The notes beneath the pieces are model-generated. The model did not search any database. It was not told the origin of the DNA and saw nothing but the letters and a program-made list of their open reading frames with translations. From contig NZ_JAPIVG010000003.1 in assembly GCF_026240095.1 (NCBI RefSeq), positions 372,001 through 436,000 on the forward strand: 64,000 nt of DNA, given 5' to 3'. The translations under genes were made by a program, and so were the position numbers. The stretch comes from Pedobacter sandarakinus. GTDB taxonomy: Bacteria; Bacteroidota; Bacteroidia; Sphingobacteriales; Sphingobacteriaceae. Shown here piece after piece: positions 17,433 to 26,003 of this stretch. The first letter of the stretch is position 1; each line of letters opens with the position of its first letter.

Positions 17433-19202
17433 ATGTTACACACCTTTCATATTCCGGTTTTAGGCTTAGGTTATTCTATTGATACACCACTAAAAGTTTC
17501 TCGATACGGTATTTCATCAGTTCTATCCATTGTTGATGATGATTTAATTGAAAGGGTGCACGGCTACCATTGCCGAACAAATAATTTGCCATATACACCG
17601 ATTCTAAAAACGGAAACCGACTCCAGGGCGAAACGTATTAAAAGTTATTTAAATTTTTTGGCTGACGCCATCAACAAACAGTTTGAAGATTTAAAGCAAC
17701 TAGATTTTGAGAAAGGAAACGATCTATGTCGATATTTCGAGTTTCTGCCTTCTGGTTCTTCGCTTCGAAATGGCTACGAGCTAATGATGGATGAAGCCGA
17801 TGGAATTGCCAAAGAGAGATTTAAACGCATCCTTAAGCAACAGATGAAAATGGGTGCCATTGATGTAAATATTATGGCTAAGGTAGATCGAATGGCTCAG
17901 GCAGTACCAACAATTCCAGATGAAGTGAATTCTGACGCACTTGCTGCGCTGCGTGGCTTCGCCGAAAGCAAGCTCCAATCTTCGCTAGTTCTCTCGGCAG
18001 GCATGAACCCTCGCTTGTATCAGTATATCAGTACTTTTCCAGATTTTTTTCCTGATACGAAAGGTGTCTTCAGAAAGAAAATAATATTAAAAGTTAGCGA
18101 CTTCCGCTCAGCCATAATTCAGGCGAAGTTTCTGGCGAAAAAGGGCCTATGGGTAAGCGAATTTAGAATCGAATCTGGTTTAAATTGTGGCGGCCATGCC
18201 TTTGCTACGGCGGGTTATTTACTTGGTCCTATTTTAGAAGAGTTTAAACAGAAAAGGAAAGTAATGCTCGAAGAGCTATTTAATATATACACAAACACGC
18301 TAGGGCCCAGTACCTATTTTGCTGCAGCTCCAGCCCAGCGCATAACCGCACAAGGTGGGATAGGAACTGCTGAAGAACACCAGTTCTTGCTGCGGCATTA
18401 TGGTTTAGATGCAATAGGCTGGGGAAGTCCGTTTTTATTGGTACCAGAAGTTACCAATGTAGATCATGAAACCCTTGTAGCATTGCAGCAAGCCAAGGCA
18501 GACGACTTTTATTTAAGCAATGCTTCACCTTTAGGTATTCAATTTAATAACTTTAAAAATAGCAGTAGCGAAAAACAGCGCTTAGTAAGGATAAAGGAGA
18601 GAAAACCAGGCAGCCCTTGCACAAAGAAATTACTGTGCACAAATACCGAATTTACCGATGAACCCATTTGTACGGCTTCCAGGAAATATCAACATCAAAA
18701 AATAAAGCAGTTGCAAAGTTTAGATCTTAGCGAAGCTGCGTATCAGAAGGAATTTGATTTTATCACTGAGAAAATATGCCTTTGCGAAGGCTTATGTACA
18801 TCTACCTATCTTAAGTATAAAATTACTAAACCAAAAACATCAACAGCGGTAGCCATTTGCCCGGGGCCAAACCTGGCCTATTTCTCCAGCAACTACCTGC
18901 TCGAAGAAATGGTAGCTCATATTTATGGGAGGTTAGATTTATTGGAAAACGTAAACCGTCCTCATGTTTTCATTAAAGAGATAAGTTTATATATGGCTTA
19001 TCTGCAAGGCGAATTTAGGCAACTTTACGATAACTTTAGCGCTAAGAAAAAACAGTATACCGAACAATTTAGAGATCAATTGCAGCAAGGTATTGCTTAT
19101 TACAGATTGCTTTTTATTCAGATTGCGTTAAATACCAGTTGGCCAATAAATGAAATTCAGCAGGAATTACATCACTTTTCGGCTACACTAGCCACGCTTT
19201 AA
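17433..19202 (+). CDS. Large Cys-rich conserved protein of unknown function, TIM-barrel-like
   Basis: I prefer ATG 17433 (589 aa) over TTG 17427; the leader would be short. I do not recognise a named family. The stretch I-T-A-Q-G-G-I-G-T-A-E-E-H followed by G-L-D-A-I-G-W-G-S-P-F-L resembles the phosphate-binding end of nitronate-monooxygenase-type TIM barrels. The C-terminal third carries clustered cysteines (C-T-K-K-L-L-C, C-T-A-S-R, C-L-C-E-G-L-C, C-P-G-P-N) that could bind an Fe-S cluster or metal. It heads the FixL/cbb3 locus and has an FNR-like promoter, so a role in low-oxygen metabolism is likely but undefined. Confidence 0.7.
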   Translation: MLHTFHIPVLGLGYSIDTPLKVSRYGISSVLSIVDDDLIERVHGYHCRTNNLPYTPILKTETDSRAKRIKSYLNFLADAINKQFEDLKQLDFEKGNDLCRYFEFLPSGSSLRNGYELMMDEADGIAKERFKRILKQQMKMGAIDVNIMAKVDRMAQAVPTIPDEVNSDALAALRGFAESKLQSSLVLSAGMNPRLYQYISTFPDFFPDTKGVFRKKIILKVSDFRSAIIQAKFLAKKGLWVSEFRIESGLNCGGHAFATAGYLLGPILEEFKQKRKVMLEELFNIYTNTLGPSTYFAAAPAQRITAQGGIGTAEEHQFLLRHYGLDAIGWGSPFLLVPEVTNVDHETLVALQQAKADDFYLSNASPLGIQFNNFKNSSSEKQRLVRIKERKPGSPCTKKLLCTNTEFTDEPICTASRKYQHQKIKQLQSLDLSEAAYQKEFDFITEKICLCEGLCTSTYLKYKITKPKTSTAVAICPGPNLAYFSSNYLLEEMVAHIYGRLDLLENVNRPHVFIKEISLYMAYLQGEFRQLYDNFSAKKKQYTEQFRDQLQQGIAYYRLLFIQIALNTSWPINEIQQELHHFSATLATL

Positions 19203-19268
19203 ATCGTTTAAAAGACGAAATACATTGGCCAAAAGCGTTATATTTAACAGATATACAACACGTTTAAT

Positions 19269-20465
19269 ATGGATAGATCGAAGTTCTTGGATGCCATAAT
19301 TGAAAACGCCATTGATGGCATTATTACAATCGATGATAGGGGAACAATTGAGCATCTCAATCCATCGGCATTGCAATTATTTGGCTACGAGAAAGCAGAA
19401 TTGGTGGGTAAAAATGTTTCCGTATTGATGCCCGCACCTGATAAAGCTCGGCATGATGGCTACATCCAAAATTACAATGAAACGGGTAAAAAACACATCA
19501 TTGGCATTGGTAGGGAAGTGCATGGACAAAAAAAAGATGGTACAACTTTTCCTTTTAGGTTGGGTGTAAGCGAAGTGAAGTTTAGCGACCGCAAAATTTA
19601 TACTGGTTTTATTCACGATTTAACTAAAGAAAAAGCTAACGAAGAGCAGATTAAATCCTATACCGAAAAATTAGAGGTTAAAATCAAAGAGCGAACTCAA
19701 GATTTGGTCAAGCTGGTATCAGAGTTAGAGATGGCAAAAGAAAACATGCGGGCGCTGTTTCAGAAAGAGAAGGAACTAAATCAGCTAAAAACACGCTTTG
19801 TTTCGATGGCTTCGCACGAGTTTAGAACGCCATTAAGCTCCATGCAATTATCTGCCTCGTTAATAGATAAGTATACTAGTAAAAGCGATGTAGCTAACGT
19901 AGAAAAACACACCGCCAAAATTAAGAACTCAATTAATAATCTTACAACTATTCTTAACGATTTTTTATCGTTAGAAAAGCTTGAAGCAGGTAAGGTAGAA
20001 GTAGCTGCGCAAACTTTTAATATCATCAGCTTTGCTGAAGAAATTGCGGAAGAGATGCAACTGATGACCAAACAAAATCAACACATCATTTACGAGCACC
20101 AGGGTATAACAGCCAAGGTGCTGCTCGATGCCAACTTACTTAAAAATTGTATCATCAATTTAATTTCCAATGCCATAAAATATTCTGGCGAGGATACTTT
20201 GATTCAGTTTAACAGTATCCTTAAAGTTGATGAACTGGTAATTGAAGTACGAGACAATGGAATTGGAATTCCGGCAGCAGACCAACATAATTTATTCGAA
20301 CCATTTTTTAGGGCACATAATACTGGAGATATTCCTGGTACTGGCTTGGGTTTAAATATTGTTAGGCGCTACGCTACGCTGATGAATGGCCAAGTGTTTT
20401 GCAAAAGCGAACAAAATTTAGGTACAATATTTACATTAACGTTCCCTTTATCTGCATCATCATAA
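19269..20465 (+). CDS. FixL-like PAS (heme) sensor histidine kinase
   Basis: The protein has 398 residues with no membrane segments. The PAS domain (1-125) contains R-H-D-G-Y-I, then H76-I-I-G-I-G-R82 and K-K-D-G-T-T-F-P-F. This matches rhizobial FixL, in which the His of H-I-I-G-I-G-R is the proximal heme ligand. A coiled coil leads to the dimerisation domain with His183 in S-H-E-F-R-T-P-L. The ATPase boxes are N-L-I-S-N-A-I-K-Y, D-N-G-I-G-I and G-T-G-L-G-L. It is therefore a probable cytoplasmic oxygen-sensing kinase. It lies 13 bp upstream of its likely partner, the REC-CRP regulator. Heme binding is inferred. Confidence 0.88.
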   Translation: MDRSKFLDAIIENAIDGIITIDDRGTIEHLNPSALQLFGYEKAELVGKNVSVLMPAPDKARHDGYIQNYNETGKKHIIGIGREVHGQKKDGTTFPFRLGVSEVKFSDRKIYTGFIHDLTKEKANEEQIKSYTEKLEVKIKERTQDLVKLVSELEMAKENMRALFQKEKELNQLKTRFVSMASHEFRTPLSSMQLSASLIDKYTSKSDVANVEKHTAKIKNSINNLTTILNDFLSLEKLEAGKVEVAAQTFNIISFAEEIAEEMQLMTKQNQHIIYEHQGITAKVLLDANLLKNCIINLISNAIKYSGEDTLIQFNSILKVDELVIEVRDNGIGIPAADQHNLFEPFFRAHNTGDIPGTGLGLNIVRRYATLMNGQVFCKSEQNLGTIFTLTFPLSASS

Positions 20466-20478
20466 CTGATTTAATCCC

Positions 20479-21510
20479 ATGAAAAAGAAAGTTTTAATTA
20501 TCGAAGATAACGACGACATTAGAGAAGGCACTGCAGAAGTTTTAGATTTGGCAGGTTATGAAACCTATACAGCCAAACATGGCAAATTGGGCGTGGATTT
20601 AGCGCTAAAACACTTACCAGATGTTATCCTTTGTGATATTATGATGCCCGAGCTTGACGGTTATGGTGTGCTTTATCTGCTCAATAAAAATCAAAAAACC
20701 GCTAACATTCCCTTCATATTCATTACCGCTAAAACCGAACGATCTGACATGCGCAAAGGCATGGAAATGGGCGCAGATGATTACCTAACCAAACCTTTTG
20801 ATGATTTGGAATTGTTTAAGGCGATAGAGAGCAGGTTCAAGAAAAAACAACAATTTGCCAATATGGGCATTTCTACCAGCAATTTTGAGGAAGCCTTAGA
20901 TGACTTGAAAAGCAGAGGCAAACACAGAACGGTTTCGGCTAAACAAGTTATTTATATAGAAGATGATGAACCAACCCATTTGTATTATTTAGTAGAGGGG
21001 CAGGTTAAAACTTATAAACGTTTTAAAGATGGGCGAGAGCTTTCATCAGGGCTATACCACCACGGCGACTTTTTTGGTTACGAAAGCCTTTGCAATGGCG
21101 TAGCGTACACCGAGAATGCGGCAACCTTATCGGCAGCTAAAATTATTCAGATTCCCAAGTTAGATTTTCTGGAATATTTGCTTACACACCAGGCCATTTC
21201 CAAAAAGTTTATCAGTCTTCTTTCAGAAAATGTGCAGGATAAAGGCCAGCAAATGCTACAGCTGGCTTACTCCTCAGTTAGAAAACGGGTTGCAGAAGCG
21301 CTATTGCAAGTTGCTGTAAAGTTTGGGACTGGTGATAACGACACCTGTACCATTAAAATAGCTAGAGATGATTTGGCCGCTTTGGTGGGTACCGCAAGCG
21401 AAACTGTTAGTAGAATGTTAGCCGATTTTAAGGATGAAAAATTGATTGATAAGACTGGCAATGCCATCAATATCTTATCGATAAAGAAGCTGAAACAAGT
21501 AAAGCAATAA
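20479..21510 (+). CDS. Response regulator with fused CRP/FNR output (REC-cNMP-HTH)
   Basis: The protein has 343 residues. The receiver domain (1-125) has acidic pocket E9-D10, phospho-acceptor Asp53 in C-D-I-M-M-P and Lys105 in T-K-P-F. A cNMP-binding-type beta barrel follows (~145-260) and then a Crp-type winged helix (~265-335). The recognition helix reads T-A-S-E-T-V-S-R, with the Glu..Ser-Arg pattern of FNR and FixK, which read TTGAT/TGA half-sites. It combines FixJ-like phosphorylation and FixK-like DNA binding in one chain. Promoters with TGA-N6-TCA upstream of the neighbouring genes are its probable targets. Confidence 0.9.
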   Translation: MKKKVLIIEDNDDIREGTAEVLDLAGYETYTAKHGKLGVDLALKHLPDVILCDIMMPELDGYGVLYLLNKNQKTANIPFIFITAKTERSDMRKGMEMGADDYLTKPFDDLELFKAIESRFKKKQQFANMGISTSNFEEALDDLKSRGKHRTVSAKQVIYIEDDEPTHLYYLVEGQVKTYKRFKDGRELSSGLYHHGDFFGYESLCNGVAYTENAATLSAAKIIQIPKLDFLEYLLTHQAISKKFISLLSENVQDKGQQMLQLAYSSVRKRVAEALLQVAVKFGTGDNDTCTIKIARDDLAALVGTASETVSRMLADFKDEKLIDKTGNAINILSIKKLKQVKQ

Positions 21511-21511
21511 G

Positions 21512-21577
21512 GTGATGAACATCACTTTTTAGACTAAGCATCCTCACCATCTATTATTGGCCTCTCACATAGCTTTG
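21512..21577 (+). promoter_or_regulatory. FNR/FixK-type promoter of the LDH-like/hemN/cco operon
   Basis: The perfect palindrome GTGAT-GAAC-ATCAC (21512-21525) is followed by -7 element TAGCTTTG (21570-21577). The site centre lies 51.5 bp before the -7 box. This is the best of the three copies and agrees with TGAT-N4-ATCA recognition by an FNR-type helix. Confidence 0.8.
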
Positions 21578-21597
21578 TGTTACTAGAAAACATGTAC

Positions 21598-22026
21598 ATG
21601 AAAGCAATAGCCTACAACATAAGACCCGATGAAAAGGAATGGTTAGTTTTGGCCAATTACAAAAAACACGACATTACCATCATTGCCAACAGCTTAACAG
21701 CAGATACTTTGCCGTTTGCCGAAGGCAAAGAAGTTTTATTGGTTTTTAATAATGACGATTTAAGCGATTTGCTCATCGCCGGATTAAAATCGCTCGGCAT
21801 CCGTTACATTGCCACCTCATCTTCAGAAACAAAACATTTAGATTTGATAGCAGCCGGCAAGGCAGGTATGAAAGTGGCAAATGTGCCATTATTATCGGGT
21901 AAGGCCGACCCAAAATCTCGCATGGAGCAAGTGATTCGTAACCTCGACCAGTGGGCTGCGGGCAAATGTTTAGGTAAGGCTTGCTGCTGCCAAAATAATT
22001 GTGGTGCAAGTAAAGCCTTAAAGTGA
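21598..22026 (+). CDS. D-lactate-dehydrogenase-like N-terminal domain with Cys-rich tail
   Basis: I use ATG 21598 (142 aa); ATG 21592 and GTG 21577 are further in-frame starts, the latter overlapping the -7 box. Residues 1-105 align by eye with the N-terminal half-domain of fermentative D-LDH (M-K-A-I-A-Y, then N-D-D-x-S-x-x-L, G-I-R-Y-I-A, H-L-D-L-I-A-A). The Rossmann NAD domain is absent. The last 25 residues contain C-x3-C-C-C-x3-C and may bind metal. It cannot be a working LDH. It is the first gene of the run leading into hemN and ccoI, so a metal or redox accessory role is possible. Confidence 0.75.
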   Translation: MKAIAYNIRPDEKEWLVLANYKKHDITIIANSLTADTLPFAEGKEVLLVFNNDDLSDLLIAGLKSLGIRYIATSSSETKHLDLIAAGKAGMKVANVPLLSGKADPKSRMEQVIRNLDQWAAGKCLGKACCCQNNCGASKALK

Positions 22027-23372
22027 TGGATAGCGCAAAGCTTTTGAAAAAGTATAATGTAGCAGCGCCGCGTTATACCAGTTATCCTACAGTGCCTTAT
22101 TGGGATAATGACCAATTTAATGCAGAAGCATGGGCACAAGCCGTACAATTTACATACAACAAACATGCTGATGAGGGCATAAGCTTATACATTCACCTGC
22201 CTTTTTGCGAAAGTTTGTGTACATATTGTGGTTGTAATACCAGAATTACCAAAAATCATGCAGTAGAACTTCCTTACATCAAAGCTGTATTAGCAGAGTG
22301 GGAGATGTATGTAGCACTTTTAGGTGAAGCACCGCTCATCAGCGAGCTTCATCTTGGCGGAGGTACACCAACATTTTTTAGTGCACAAAACCTTCGTGTT
22401 CTAGTTCAAGGCATTTTGGCTTCAGCTAAGCAAAGCAATAAGGCCGAATTTTCTTTTGAGGCGCATCCAGCGAACACAACAGAAGATCATCTCAAAACCT
22501 TGTTTCAATTGGGTTTTAAACGGTTAAGTTTAGGGATTCAGGATTTCGATCCGAAAGTACAGCTGATGATTAATCGGTTTCAAACTCCTGCAGAAGTAGC
22601 TGCTGTTACCAAAATGGCTCGTAAAATTGGGTATACCTCCATCAATTTCGATCTCATATATGGCTTGCCTTGTCAAAATCTGGTGGGCTTAAGCGAAACA
22701 TTAAATGAAGTGATCGCCATGCGGCCAGATAGAATTGCCTTTTACAGTTATGCTCACGTACCTTGGTTAAAACCGGTTCAAAGGCATTATACCGAACTAG
22801 ATTTGCCTACCGGCGATGAAAAATTTGCACTTTACCAACTAGGAAAATCTTTCTTTCTGCATGCAGGTTATGCTGATGTAGGGATGGATCACTTCGCCTT
22901 AAAAACAGATCCGCTTTTTAAAGCCAGTTTAACGCGGCAACTCCATCGCAATTTTATGGGATACACTAATCAACATACCCATTTACTTATTGGATTAGGC
23001 GTGTCATCAATTAGCGATTGCTGGGGTGCCTTTGCCCAAAATCCGAAAACCTTAGCCAGCTATCTGGAAAAAATTAATCTAGGGCAACTGGCGGTAGAAA
23101 AAGGGCATTTACTTACCGAGCAAGATCTCAGTATTCGCCAGCATATTTTAAACATCATGTGTAAAGATACTACTAAGTATAATGATGATATTCCTAAAAG
23201 AGTTTTTCATCGTCTAGCGCCGCTTATTGATGACCAATTAATTTTTGTTAATGATAACGAGATTAAGGTTTCTTTGTTAGGAAAATCGTTCTTGCGCAAT
23301 ATTTGCATGGCTTTCGACGAAAAACTTTGGCTCAAGCAACCACAATCTCAGCTCTTTAGCACCGCAATTTAA
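22026..23372 (+). CDS. hemN: Oxygen-independent coproporphyrinogen III oxidase (radical SAM)
   Basis: ATG 22026 overlaps the upstream stop (TGATG); a GTG one codon earlier is also possible. The 448-residue protein has the radical SAM cluster C61-x3-C65-x2-C68 in H-L-P-F-C-E-S-L-C-T-Y-C-G-C-N, the G-G-G-T-P-T SAM motif and the HemN N-terminal P-R-Y-T-S-Y-P-T-V-P. The P-R-Y-T-S-Y-P and G-C-N features separate true HemN from HemW. It converts coproporphyrinogen III to protoporphyrinogen IX without O2, supplying heme for cbb3 oxidase under low oxygen. Confidence 0.95.
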   Translation: MDSAKLLKKYNVAAPRYTSYPTVPYWDNDQFNAEAWAQAVQFTYNKHADEGISLYIHLPFCESLCTYCGCNTRITKNHAVELPYIKAVLAEWEMYVALLGEAPLISELHLGGGTPTFFSAQNLRVLVQGILASAKQSNKAEFSFEAHPANTTEDHLKTLFQLGFKRLSLGIQDFDPKVQLMINRFQTPAEVAAVTKMARKIGYTSINFDLIYGLPCQNLVGLSETLNEVIAMRPDRIAFYSYAHVPWLKPVQRHYTELDLPTGDEKFALYQLGKSFFLHAGYADVGMDHFALKTDPLFKASLTRQLHRNFMGYTNQHTHLLIGLGVSSISDCWGAFAQNPKTLASYLEKINLGQLAVEKGHLLTEQDLSIRQHILNIMCKDTTKYNDDIPKRVFHRLAPLIDDQLIFVNDNEIKVSLLGKSFLRNICMAFDEKLWLKQPQSQLFSTAI

Positions 23373-23376
23373 TATT

Positions 23377-25767
23377 ATGAAAGGAATTGAATCCGTTGTA
23401 ATCCAGTCCGCGTGCTACCATTGTGGCGAAGATTTACCTGCGGCTAAATATCAGTTGCATGAGAAGGATTTTTGCTGTGCGGGGTGCATGGGCGTTTACA
23501 AAATTCTTTCCGAAAATCAGCTCTGCAGTTACTACCAATACCATGCACATCCTGGTCAGCGGGGCCAATCTGGTACTCATTTAGCCTATCTGGATGAGCA
23601 AAGTATTATTAATCAGCTTATTGATTATCGTGACGAGAAATCTACAATCGTGTCTTTTTATATCCCTGCTATTCATTGCAGTTCTTGTATCTGGCTGCTC
23701 GAGCATTTGTATAAAATTGATTCATCCATTTTTAGTTCGCGAATAGATTTTATGCGGAAAGAGGTAACCATCACCTTTAATCACACAAAAATTTCCTTGC
23801 GGCAATTGGTTCAGATACTTAACGAAATTGGCTACGAACCACTGATTAGTCTTCAGGATGTGGTAAAGGAAAAACATAGCACTGCCGATAAGCAATTAGT
23901 TATTAAAATAGCAACCGCCGGATTTTTAATGGGCAATGTGATGCTGTTTAGCTTCCCAGCTTATTTTGGGCTATCAAGCTTAGAGAAACAATTTCAGCAA
24001 CTTTTCGGCTGGCTTAATTTTGCTTTTGCTATACCCGCCACGTTTTATTGTGGAAAGGATTATTTTCGCTCTGCAATTACCAGTATTAAGCATAGGCACA
24101 TTAATCTCGATACGCCTTTAGCCTTAATTATGGCGGTATTGTTTCTCCGAACAGCTTTTGAAATTTTATTCCATGCCGGCCCAGGTTTCGCAGATACACT
24201 TACCGGTTTGGTGTTTTTGCTATTAATGGGTAAATGGCTAAAACAGCGTACCTATAGTCACATTTCTTTTGATAGGGATTATCGTTCTTACTTCCCGCTT
24301 GCGGTAACCAAATTAATGGAAGGTATAGAAAAACCAGTGGCTATTAGCGAACTCAAGATTGGTGATCGCCTTTGGATTAGAAATAGTGAATTAATTCCTG
24401 CTGATGCCATTTTGATGAAAGGCGATGCATGGCTGGATATGAGTTTTGTAACGGGCGAATCAGCTCCTGTGCATAAGGTGTTGGGAGAGATTCTATATGC
24501 TGGTGCTAAGCAAACGGCTCAAGCCATTGAAGTGGAAGTGGTTAAGCCAGTATCTCAAAGCTATTTAACTGGATTATGGAACAAAGATAATTATAAAAGC
24601 AATACCCAAAAACGCACTTTTAACGATCGAATTGCGAAGTATTTCACTTTAGGCGTTTTTATTATTGCCTGTATGGCTACTGGCTATTGGCTAACCCAAC
24701 ACGACATCAACCGGGCTTGGTCGGCCTTTACTGCTGTAATTATTGTGGCCTGCCCATGTGTTTTGGCATTAAGCACTCCGTTTACATTATCTTCCATCTT
24801 ATCTATCTTCGATAAGAAAGGCTTTTACGTGAAAAATACCGATGCGGTAGAAGACTTGGCCAACTGTGATACCATCGTGTTTGATAAAACAGGTACGCTT
24901 ACCTGCACCGAGCGTGCCGAGGTGATATTTGAAGGGGCGCTGAGCAACACGGAAAAAGTAATGGTAGCCTCTTTGTTTCGGAATTCTTCCCATCCGCTAA
25001 GTAGGCACATTTTAACCAGTTTGAATATAGCAGATTTCTACCCGGTGTATGAGTATATAGAAACCCCTGGTAAAGGTTTATCTGGTAGTGTAAATGGTTC
25101 TAAAATATATGCAGGTCAGCTAGCACTGCTGCCATTTCAGTTAGCACAGCAGGTGGAAAACAATGGAGTGCACATTATCATCAACAGAAAGTATAAAGGT
25201 ACATTTACTCTTCGGCAGCAATGGCGACCAGGCATAAAGTCATTGGTAGAGAAACTTATTCCCCACTATTCGCTTAATATTCTTTCTGGCGATAGCAACA
25301 AAGATCAGGAGTACCTGCACAGCGTTTTTACTGGTAGTACCACCATAAAATTTGGCCAAACCCCACATCAAAAGCTAGAAGCCATTTTGCTCTTACAACA
25401 AGCACAAAAGAAAGTGATGATGCTGGGCGATGGATTAAACGATGCTGGCGCTTTGAAGCAAAGTAACTTTGGTATTGCATTAACAGATAACATTAACAAT
25501 TTTACACCTGGCTGCGATGCAATTATGAAAGGTGATGCATTGTTCCTGTTGCAGCAGTTCATTCAGCTCAGCAAAGGCGGTTTGAGAATCATCAAGTGGA
25601 GTTTCGCCATTGCCATTGCTTATAATAGTATAGGGATTTACTTCGCCGTTCAGGGGAGGTTATTTCCTTTAGTTGCAGCTGTACTTATGCCCATTAGCAC
25701 CATCACCATTATCTGTTTCACCACCATCGCTACGCGGATTTTGGCTCGTAAATACCAGTTAAGATGA
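23377..25767 (+). CDS. ccoI: Copper-translocating P-type ATPase of cbb3 assembly (CcoI/FixI)
   Basis: This is a 796-residue P1B ATPase. The N-terminus has the FixI-type Cys motif (C-Y-H-C-G, F-C-C-A-G-C) and an HMA domain with H-C-S-S-C. Membrane helices include the ion site C-P-C in I-V-A-C-P-C-V-L-A-L, the phosphorylation motif D-K-T-G-T-L-T and G-D-G-L-N-D-A. It exports Cu for loading the CcoN binuclear centre. It starts 4 bp after hemN, and ccoS begins inside its stop codon. Confidence 0.95.
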   Translation: MKGIESVVIQSACYHCGEDLPAAKYQLHEKDFCCAGCMGVYKILSENQLCSYYQYHAHPGQRGQSGTHLAYLDEQSIINQLIDYRDEKSTIVSFYIPAIHCSSCIWLLEHLYKIDSSIFSSRIDFMRKEVTITFNHTKISLRQLVQILNEIGYEPLISLQDVVKEKHSTADKQLVIKIATAGFLMGNVMLFSFPAYFGLSSLEKQFQQLFGWLNFAFAIPATFYCGKDYFRSAITSIKHRHINLDTPLALIMAVLFLRTAFEILFHAGPGFADTLTGLVFLLLMGKWLKQRTYSHISFDRDYRSYFPLAVTKLMEGIEKPVAISELKIGDRLWIRNSELIPADAILMKGDAWLDMSFVTGESAPVHKVLGEILYAGAKQTAQAIEVEVVKPVSQSYLTGLWNKDNYKSNTQKRTFNDRIAKYFTLGVFIIACMATGYWLTQHDINRAWSAFTAVIIVACPCVLALSTPFTLSSILSIFDKKGFYVKNTDAVEDLANCDTIVFDKTGTLTCTERAEVIFEGALSNTEKVMVASLFRNSSHPLSRHILTSLNIADFYPVYEYIETPGKGLSGSVNGSKIYAGQLALLPFQLAQQVENNGVHIIINRKYKGTFTLRQQWRPGIKSLVEKLIPHYSLNILSGDSNKDQEYLHSVFTGSTTIKFGQTPHQKLEAILLLQQAQKKVMMLGDGLNDAGALKQSNFGIALTDNINNFTPGCDAIMKGDALFLLQQFIQLSKGGLRIIKWSFAIAIAYNSIGIYFAVQGRLFPLVAAVLMPISTITIICFTTIATRILARKYQLR

Positions 25768-25940
25768 ATATCCTTTATTTTTTAGTGGGATGTAGTGTGC
25801 TGATGGCCATCATATTTCTTGGCGCTTTCTTGTGGGCAACAAAAACCGGTCAGCATGATGACGTATACACGCCAGGTGTACGCATATTGTTTGATGATGA
25901 GCTAGTGGAAAATAGTGAAGAAGATCACTTTTCTAACTAA
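25764..25940 (+). CDS. ccoS: cbb3 oxidase assembly protein CcoS
   Basis: This 58-residue gene begins in an ATGA overlap with ccoI. The protein has one N-terminal membrane helix (L-Y-F-L-V-G-C-S-V-L-M-A-I-I-F-L-G-A-F-L-W) followed by the typical Q-x-D-D tail and acidic end. Length, position after ccoI and sequence all fit CcoS, which is needed to insert cofactors into cbb3 oxidase. Its last codons contain the FNR-like site for the next gene. Confidence 0.9.
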   Translation: MNILYFLVGCSVLMAIIFLGAFLWATKTGQHDDVYTPGVRILFDDELVENSEEDHFSN

Positions 25941-25980
25941 GCCAAATCATCATCGGCTACTGGTACACCCAATACCTTTG
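25915..25980 (+). promoter_or_regulatory. FNR/FixK-type promoter of ccoNO operon
   Basis: GTGA-AGAAGA-TCAC (25915-25928) lies inside the end of ccoS, and -7 element TACCTTTG is at 25973-25980. The centre-to--7 distance is again 51.5 bp. It would drive the structural oxidase genes separately from hemN-ccoIS. Confidence 0.78.
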
Positions 25981-26003
25981 AATTATAGATACAACCAAAA
26001 TTT

